From Rhizonema sp. PD37 (GTDB taxonomy: Bacteria; Cyanobacteriota; Cyanobacteriia; Cyanobacteriales; Nostocaceae), in NCBI GenBank assembly GCA_029379215.1, contig JAQYWO010000046.1, positions 1-39,134 on the forward strand: a stretch of DNA of 39,134 nt, written 5' to 3'. The notes below the pieces were generated by a model. The model did no database searches. It had not been told where the DNA came from and worked only from the letters and a program-made list of their open reading frames with translations. How positions within the stretch are numbered: the stretch's first letter is position 1; each line of letters starts with the position of its first letter. This document shows positions 33,926-39,134 of this stretch, in pieces. The translations under genes and the position numbers were made by a program.

Positions 33926-35620
33926 ATGGCAGCGCCTGTTGAGTCTGTGTCAGTAAAAAAACAAAAGAAAGCATCTCTGGTTTTGACGCTTTCGTCTGCT
34001 GGGCTATTCATAGGTGCTGGCATGGCGTCATACTGGCTGTTAACTCAAGGATATCCAATGTCCAGAGATTTGCCAGCAGGTGCAAATCTTATTCCCCAAG
34101 ATGCCTTGTTTGCGGTTTCTTTGACAACTGATTCCACACAATGGCAGAAATTGCGGGAGTTTGGCACAAAACAAACTCAAGCAGAATTAGAGAAAAATGT
34201 GGTGCAGTTACGCGATCGCATCCTCACTCATTACGGTTACGACTTTCAAAAAGATATTAGTCCTTGGGTTGGCGATCAAGTCACCCTAGCAATGCTTGCT
34301 CCAAAAGTGAGTAAATCTGTATCTAAACCCGTTGCCACCGATGGCGGTGTCAATAATAGCGATCAATCGTTTGAAATCGTTTTGCCGATAAAAAATCCCG
34401 AAAAAGCCAGAAGCCTGTTGGCACAACCCAAAGCATTTAAAAAGGGTAAATGGATTGATCGCACCTATAAAAATATCGACATTAAAGAAGCTCAACAATC
34501 AGGAGAAAAACTTTCAGCAGCCATATTAGATGAGCGTTTCGTCGTTATTACTGATCGGACGAAAACCATAGAAAGAGCGATTGACGCTTATAGAGAAAAA
34601 ATCTCCTTGGCGACAACTCCTGGTTTTGCCGAGAATATGCCAAAAATAGCTACCTATCAACCTTTTGCCCAGTTTTACGTGAATGTGCCTTTCTCGGCGA
34701 AAATTGCGGCCGCGTCTCCACTCCACCAATTACCTGCTCAAGTTTTGACTTTACTTCAAAGCAATCAAGGCTGTTCAGGAACAATAACCTTAGCGTCATC
34801 TGGGATAAGCTTGAAGGGAGTTTCCTGGCTAAATCCAAATAGTCAACGAGTGTTAGCTATAGAAAATAAAGCTGGAAAAATGCAAAACCGATTACCGATA
34901 GAAACTTTAGTGATGCTATCTGGTAGTAATTTACGACGGTTTTGGGCAGACTACGTTCTCACCTTCCAAGGAAATCCACTCTCACCAATACCACCGCAAG
35001 AACTGCGTGAAAACGTAAAATCTTATATTAACCTTGATTTAGATCAAGATTTACTAAGTTGGATGTCCGGTGAGTATGCTATTTCAGTGATTCCCACCAG
35101 TTCCAAGCAAGGTACACCGCCAGAGAATTTTCGTGTGGCTTTGATGTTCATGGTACACGCAAGCGATCGCGTCCGTGCTGAAGCATCCTTAAAAAAACTG
35201 GATGATGTCATGAAAACTCAGTACCAGTTCCAAATCGAACAGGGAAAACTAGAAGGTGAACCAGTTGTCAACTGGATTGCACCTCTAGGAACTTTAACTG
35301 CCACTCACGGCTGGTTAGATGGAGACGTTGCGTTCCTATCTTTGGGTGCTCCTGTTACCAGTAAAATTATTCCTAAACCAAGCAAAACATTAGCTAGCAA
35401 TACTCTATTCCAACAGAGCGTTCCCTTTGAACTTAATCCTGTAAATGGTCAGTTTTTCCTAGATGTGGATCGTGCTGATAAAAATTTGCTTTTACCACAG
35501 ATGTTCCCCGCTCAAGAAACTTTGTTAGAAGCAATACGTTCAATTGGGGTAACAACTGCTGTGAGCGATAGTCGAAGTACACGTTACGATATTTTTCTCG
35601 AACTTAAAAAAACTTCATAG
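33926..35620 (+). CDS. DUF3352 domain-containing membrane-anchored protein
   Basis: A 564-residue protein counted from ATG 33926, which has AAGGA 8 bases upstream; an ATG at 33821 would add 35 residues. One N-terminal transmembrane helix (about 17-38) is followed by a large extracytoplasmic part. The segment LIPQDALFAVSLTTDSTQWQ and the SPWVGDQVTLAML stretch are typical of DUF3352, a family common in cyanobacteria with no known function. Two pseudo-symmetric halves are likely (GDQVTLAML early, SGEYAISVI later). It is on the same strand as the cytochrome gene downstream (79-bp gap). Confidence 0.85.
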   Translation: MAAPVESVSVKKQKKASLVLTLSSAGLFIGAGMASYWLLTQGYPMSRDLPAGANLIPQDALFAVSLTTDSTQWQKLREFGTKQTQAELEKNVVQLRDRILTHYGYDFQKDISPWVGDQVTLAMLAPKVSKSVSKPVATDGGVNNSDQSFEIVLPIKNPEKARSLLAQPKAFKKGKWIDRTYKNIDIKEAQQSGEKLSAAILDERFVVITDRTKTIERAIDAYREKISLATTPGFAENMPKIATYQPFAQFYVNVPFSAKIAAASPLHQLPAQVLTLLQSNQGCSGTITLASSGISLKGVSWLNPNSQRVLAIENKAGKMQNRLPIETLVMLSGSNLRRFWADYVLTFQGNPLSPIPPQELRENVKSYINLDLDQDLLSWMSGEYAISVIPTSSKQGTPPENFRVALMFMVHASDRVRAEASLKKLDDVMKTQYQFQIEQGKLEGEPVVNWIAPLGTLTATHGWLDGDVAFLSLGAPVTSKIIPKPSKTLASNTLFQQSVPFELNPVNGQFFLDVDRADKNLLLPQMFPAQETLLEAIRSIGVTTAVSDSRSTRYDIFLELKKTS

Positions 35621-35699
35621 AGTCACTTCTCGACCACGCATTTGCGCTCTCAAAAGATAGGATCGTAGACAGTCAGAATTTACTTCATGAGAACGCTAT

Positions 35700-36740
35700 A
35701 TGAATCTGGTTGTACTCCAGAACTTGTTGGACAATATCTCCTTTGCTGTCTTATTCGGCACAATGCTTGTTTATTGGGTTGGGGCAGCTTTTCCAAACAT
35801 ACCTACGATTTCCGTGTTGGGAACATCAGGAATTGCGATCGCTAACTTGTGTATAGCCACCATATTAGGGGCAAGATGGTTAGAAGCCGGGTATTTCCCT
35901 TTAAGCAATTTATATGAGTCGCTGTTTTTCCTAGCTTGGGGAATTACGACTGTTCATCTGATTGCCGAAAACACAAGTCACAGCCGTTTGGTAGGAGTTT
36001 TTACCGCACCTGTAGCAATGGGGATCACTGCTTTCGCTACTCTCACATTACCATCAGAAATGCAATCAGCAGAACCTTTAGTGCCAGCGCTGAAGTCGAA
36101 TTGGCTGATGATGCACGTCAGTGTCATGATGTTGAGTTACTCGGCTTTGTTGGTGGGATCGCTACTCGCGATTGCTTTTTTAGTTGTCACTCGTGGTCAA
36201 AATATCCAATTACAAGGCAATTCTGTAGGCACAGGGGGCTATCGCAGCAACGGTTATCGTTTGTACTCTTCAGGTGACATCGTTTCTCAAGGGACTGAAG
36301 TTGCTGTTGAAAATAACGGTACAACCAGTTTGAAGAACAATGGCAATGGTAAAACAGCAGTCTTAGATTTGGTAACAACACCCATTATCGAAGATTCCGA
36401 AACCCTTTCACCTCAGCTTCTCAGCATTGCTGAAACCCTTGACAATATCAGCTATCGCATCATTGGACTGGGATTTCCCCTGATTACGATTGGTATCATT
36501 GCTGGTGCAGTTTGGGCTAACGAAGCTTGGGGTACTTACTGGAGTTGGGATCCCAAAGAAACTTGGGCGCTCATTACCTGGTTGGTTTTTGCTGCATACC
36601 TCCATGCTAGAATAACTCGCGGTTGGCAAGGGCGTCGTCCCGCGATTTTAGCCGCAACTGGTTTTGTCATCGTCTGGATTTGCTACTTGGGAGTTAATCT
36701 TCTAGGTAAAGGTTTACACTCTTACGGTTGGTTTTTCTAA
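35700..36740 (+). CDS. ccsA: Cytochrome c biogenesis protein CcsA (CcsB/ResC type)
   Basis: A 346-residue polytopic protein of system II cytochrome c assembly, which presents haem to the CcsB/Ccs1 partner at the thylakoid lumen side. The WWD-like haem-handling motif appears as [18 protein letters not shown], and conserved His residues lie in the flanking helices ([31 protein letters not shown]). A polar insert of about 75 residues rich in Asn and Gly (about 165-240) interrupts the helices. The chloroplast homologue is called CcsA (ycf5); bacterial databases call the same family CcsB. lipA follows 30 bp downstream. Confidence 0.9.
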   Translation: MNLVVLQNLLDNISFAVLFGTMLVYWVGAAFPNIPTISVLGTSGIAIANLCIATILGARWLEAGYFPLSNLYESLFFLAWGITTVHLIAENTSHSRLVGVFTAPVAMGITAFATLTLPSEMQSAEPLVPALKSNWLMMHVSVMMLSYSALLVGSLLAIAFLVVTRGQNIQLQGNSVGTGGYRSNGYRLYSSGDIVSQGTEVAVENNGTTSLKNNGNGKTAVLDLVTTPIIEDSETLSPQLLSIAETLDNISYRIIGLGFPLITIGIIAGAVWANEAWGTYWSWDPKETWALITWLVFAAYLHARITRGWQGRRPAILAATGFVIVWICYLGVNLLGKGLHSYGWFF

Positions 36741-36770
36741 CCATCCACTCATCCAGACATCCAAAATCGA

Positions 36771-37673
36771 ATGACTTTACCGAAAAAAACCGTATCTAAG
36801 TCAGAAATTAGCGCAATCCCAACTTGGTTGCGTCGCTCGATAGGCAAAGCTAGCGAAATTTCTACTGTACAACGCATTATTAAGCAACGCCAAATTCATA
36901 CAATTTGCGAAGAAGGACGTTGTCCTAACCGAGGGGAATGCTACGCCCAAAAAACTGCGACTTTCTTATTAATGGGACCTACATGTACTAGGTCATGCGC
37001 TTTTTGTCAAGTCGATAAAGGTCATGCGCCTATGCCAATTGACTTGGAAGAACCGCAAAAGGTGGCAGAAGCAGTGCAAATTTTGGGATTAAATTATGTA
37101 GTGCTAACTTCTGTGGCTCGTGATGACTTACTAGATCAAGGAGCCGAACACTTTGTCAAAACAATGCAGACTATCCGCAAGTTGAACCCAGAAACTCAAA
37201 TTGAGGTGTTAACGCCAGATTTTTGGGGCGGTGCTGGTAGTCCGTCTCTGTATCAACGCGAGCGGATACATATGGTTGTCAATGCTCAGCCAGCTTGCTA
37301 CAACCACAATATTGAAACGGTACGACGCTTACAAGCACCAGTACGTCGGGGAGCAAAGTACGATCGCTCGCTCTTAGTGCTACAGATTGTTAAAGAAATT
37401 GACCCTTCTGTTCCCACCAAATCAGGCTTGATGTTAGGACACGGAGAAACGGTGGAAGAAGTCATTGAGGCTATGGCCGATTTACGCAAAGCGGAGTGCG
37501 ATCGCCTGACAATCGGCCAGTATATGCGTCCTTCCTTAGATCACTTGCCAGTACAAAAGTATTGGACACCGACAGAATTTGATGAATTGGGCAACATAGC
37601 TAGGACGATGGGATTTAGTCATGTCCGTTCTGGTCCTCTAGTTCGCAGTTCATACCACGCAAAAGTTCATTAG
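36771..37673 (+). CDS. lipA: Lipoyl synthase
   Basis: A 300-residue radical SAM enzyme that inserts two sulfurs into octanoyl groups on lipoate-dependent proteins such as pyruvate dehydrogenase E2 and glycine cleavage H. Two iron-sulfur sites are visible: the auxiliary cluster [12 protein letters not shown] at the N-terminus and the SAM cluster [10 protein letters not shown]. Further family motifs are [10 protein letters not shown] and [13 protein letters not shown] (conserved C-terminal Ser). Length is normal. The gene starts 30 bp after ccsA, so both may share a message. Cyanobacteria often hold two lipA copies; I cannot tell which this is. Confidence 0.96.
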   Translation: MTLPKKTVSKSEISAIPTWLRRSIGKASEISTVQRIIKQRQIHTICEEGRCPNRGECYAQKTATFLLMGPTCTRSCAFCQVDKGHAPMPIDLEEPQKVAEAVQILGLNYVVLTSVARDDLLDQGAEHFVKTMQTIRKLNPETQIEVLTPDFWGGAGSPSLYQRERIHMVVNAQPACYNHNIETVRRLQAPVRRGAKYDRSLLVLQIVKEIDPSVPTKSGLMLGHGETVEEVIEAMADLRKAECDRLTIGQYMRPSLDHLPVQKYWTPTEFDELGNIARTMGFSHVRSGPLVRSSYHAKVH

Positions 37674-37976
37674 TCAAGCCTTAGATAAAAGAGCTTTGCT
37701 GTTCTTACTCCGTAAGAGAATCCGCTTTCTTAGACGACCAAGAAAGTGCATCGGTAATCCGACATCGCTTCGGGAGTAATGAGGTATATCGGCAAAAATA
37801 TATAGTAAGACTCTTGACTTTGGACAGCACAAAGCTGAAATTGGATAGACGTGATTAATTTTGTGGATTTTTGCTCAATTGAAGCATAAAGTCAACAAAA
37901 ATATTTTTAACGATTTTCGCATGACGACGCGACTCTTTGGTATTTGTTAAGAAGTCTTTAAATAGGAGAGAACGAT
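37674..37976. other. psaX upstream region
   Basis: No gene seen. It ends with AGGAG nine bases before the psaX ATG. A small inverted repeat (CTTTCTTAGACGACCAAGAAAG, stem of about seven bases) lies near 37727. The upstream A/T-rich part likely holds the psaX promoter; no boxes can be assigned with confidence. Confidence 0.4.
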
Positions 37977-38141
37977 ATGACTGCTGAAGCTAAGACAGTA
38001 CCTGCTAGCAAAAAAGTAGGCAAAGACGTAGCTAAATCCGGAGCTAAAGCACCTTTTCCCTTTCGTACCGTAATCAGCATACTTCTACTTGCTGGAAACT
38101 TCCTGGTGGCAGCGATTTACTTCCATCTCATTAATCCTTGA
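37977..38141 (+). CDS. psaX: Photosystem I protein PsaX
   Basis: A 54-residue single-span protein with AGGAG upstream of ATG 37977. The N-terminal half is basic and Ala/Lys-rich, and the second half contains PFRTVISILLLAGNFLVAA then IYFHL, closely following the PsaX pattern (FRT, then LLLA-NFLVAA-YF). PsaX is a peripheral photosystem I subunit that holds one antenna chlorophyll and is present only in some cyanobacteria, including thermophilic and heterocystous ones. The N-terminus is longer than in the thermophilic Thermosynechococcus protein. Confidence 0.9.
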   Translation: MTAEAKTVPASKKVGKDVAKSGAKAPFPFRTVISILLLAGNFLVAAIYFHLINP

Positions 38142-38151
38142 ATTAGCTATT

Positions 38152-38208
38152 AGCCATCAGCAATCAGCCATCAGCTAGATCGAGTTGAAGGGCTGATTGC
38201 TGACGGCT
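38152..38208. terminator. Bidirectional hairpin between psaX and the permease
   Basis: Eighteen-base arms at 38152-38169 and 38191-38208 pair with one mismatch (AGCCATCAGCAATCAGCC against GGCTGATTGCTGACGGCT). It begins 11 bases after the psaX stop and ends at the permease stop codon, so it can end both converging transcripts. Its GCCATCAGC units resemble Nostocales heptamer-type short repeats. Confidence 0.65.
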
Positions 38209-39074
38209 TACATCGTTCCTTTAAATAAACCTTTAGGACGAATGAGCAACACTAAGATCATAAGTAACAGTGCTACACCTTGTTTATATTGAGAACCAAG
38301 CAAAGGGGTGCTGGCTTCCTGAGCAATGCCAATAATGAAAGCTGCTGCGATCGCACCGTAGGGGTTGCCAATTCCCCCTAAAATCACTGAAGCAAATAGT
38401 GGTAGAATTAAAAACCACCCCATGTTCGGTCGCACAGCTGTAATCAAGCCATACATGCTGCCTCCTAAGGACGTAACACTACCAGCAATTACCCAAGTCC
38501 AAAAAACAACTTTGTCAACGTTAATACCAGAAACCTTAGCTAAGTCTATGTCGTCAGCAACTGCTCGCATCGCCTTACCAATCTTGGTGTTTTGCAGTAA
38601 GTAGTGTAGTAATACAATTGTTACACTGGCTAGGAATAATACCAGCAATTGGTTTTGCGGCACCTTCAAACCAAAAATGTCTAGGGCTGGACTGATTGGT
38701 ACATTATAATTCTGATTGCTACCGCCCCAAATAAAAATAATGCTATTACGAAGGAATAAAGCAAGACCGATAGAAATAATAATCAATGAAGTGGACGAAG
38801 CGCGAATAGAACGCATCCGCGACCATAAAAACATTTCTGATAAAAGCATTGCTACTACCGTTCCAGCCGCTGCTATCACCATAGACACCCAAATATTTAC
38901 CCCAAAAGAATTGATAAATAGTGTAAAATAGGCTCCTAGAGTCAGAAAATCACCATGAGCAAAGTTAGACAACCGTAAAATTCCGTAGGTAAGGGTTAAT
39001 CCAACAGCCGCTAAAGCAATAATGCTTCCGACTGCAATGCCATTGATTATTAACTGAGTAACTTGTAAATTCAT
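38208..39074 (-). CDS. Branched-chain amino acid ABC transporter permease (LivH/NatD type)
   Basis: A 288-residue polytopic inner-membrane permease counted from ATG 39074 (MNLQVTQLIING); a TTG at 39095 would add seven residues. The LivH family signature is visible: GLTLTYGILRLSNFAHGDFLTLGAY near the N-terminus in parts, KIGKAMRAVADDIDLAKVSGI (coupling helix region), and ASVILGGIGNPYGAIAAAF. It would work with a LivM-type permease, two ATPases and a binding protein, none of which is in the window. In heterocystous cyanobacteria the closest system is NatABCDE for neutral amino acids; assignment to natD is inference. Confidence 0.9.
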   Translation of the reverse strand: MNLQVTQLIINGIAVGSIIALAAVGLTLTYGILRLSNFAHGDFLTLGAYFTLFINSFGVNIWVSMVIAAAGTVVAMLLSEMFLWSRMRSIRASSTSLIIISIGLALFLRNSIIFIWGGSNQNYNVPISPALDIFGLKVPQNQLLVLFLASVTIVLLHYLLQNTKIGKAMRAVADDIDLAKVSGINVDKVVFWTWVIAGSVTSLGGSMYGLITAVRPNMGWFLILPLFASVILGGIGNPYGAIAAAFIIGIAQEASTPLLGSQYKQGVALLLMILVLLIRPKGLFKGTM

Positions 39075-39134
39075 AGCTTTAAGTAATTTCCGCAAATTGA
39101 TTTTATTCAGAGATTTTTGTTTTAAAGGTTAGAT

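Overview
The window is chromosomal DNA from a filamentous, probably heterocyst-forming cyanobacterium (order Nostocales in the broad sense). Direct support comes from the photosystem genes psbX and psaX, a Ycf66-family protein, a YggT/Ycf19 protein, a cyAbrB regulator, a bilin-type phytochrome kinase, a cyanobacterial CcsA/ResC-type cytochrome assembly gene, a chorismate lyase of the plastoquinone type and many copies of the cyanobacterial octamer GCGATCGC (HIP1). A cyanoexosortase/PEP-CTERM locus with an HpsJ-like gene points to a filamentous, hormogonium-forming organism. I cannot fix the genus.

Layout. Bases 1-4850 hold a protein-sorting locus: a PEP-CTERM nidogen-like surface protein, a decayed N-terminal fragment of a second exosortase, a 191-bp MITE-like element, an intact cyanoexosortase A with its overlapping partner gene, and an HpsJ-like membrane protein. 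A block of about 140 bp upstream of the PEP-CTERM gene recurs in diverged form upstream of the exosortase, so the locus has been duplicated and partly eroded, or the two genes share a leader. Bases 5071-9119 hold rpe, a secreted subtilase with Glu where the catalytic Asp is expected, and an inhibitory-type serpin. Bases 9234-13778 hold an AI-2E family transporter, a small membrane protein, an LCP (LytR-CpsA-Psr) ligase and an alpha/beta hydrolase. Bases 14474-16373 hold a thioredoxin-like protein and the pyrH-frr pair, overlapping by 14 bp. Bases 17331-24287 hold a geranylgeranyl-reductase-family flavoprotein, a DUF6918-like protein, a 1151-residue GAF-PHY-GAF-GAF histidine kinase, a CPBP protease and cyAbrB.

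A gene-poor stretch of about 1.9 kb (24288-26169) precedes sdhB. Then follow two tandem TolB-like lipoproteins, ycf66, psbX (very short), a YggT protein and accC. accC lies between perfect 27-bp inverted repeats. A tRNA-Leu(GAG) follows, then chorismate lyase, a DUF3352 protein, the cytochrome c synthesis gene, lipA, psaX (very short) and a branched-chain amino acid ABC permease.

Most of the window is ordinary core genome. The parts that merit a second look are the exosortase locus with its duplicated leader, the protease/serpin neighbours, the multi-bilin-site kinase, the inverted repeats around accC, and the dispersed palindromes and MITE-like elements in the intergenic spaces. I saw no CRISPR array, prophage, complete transposase or obvious defence island.
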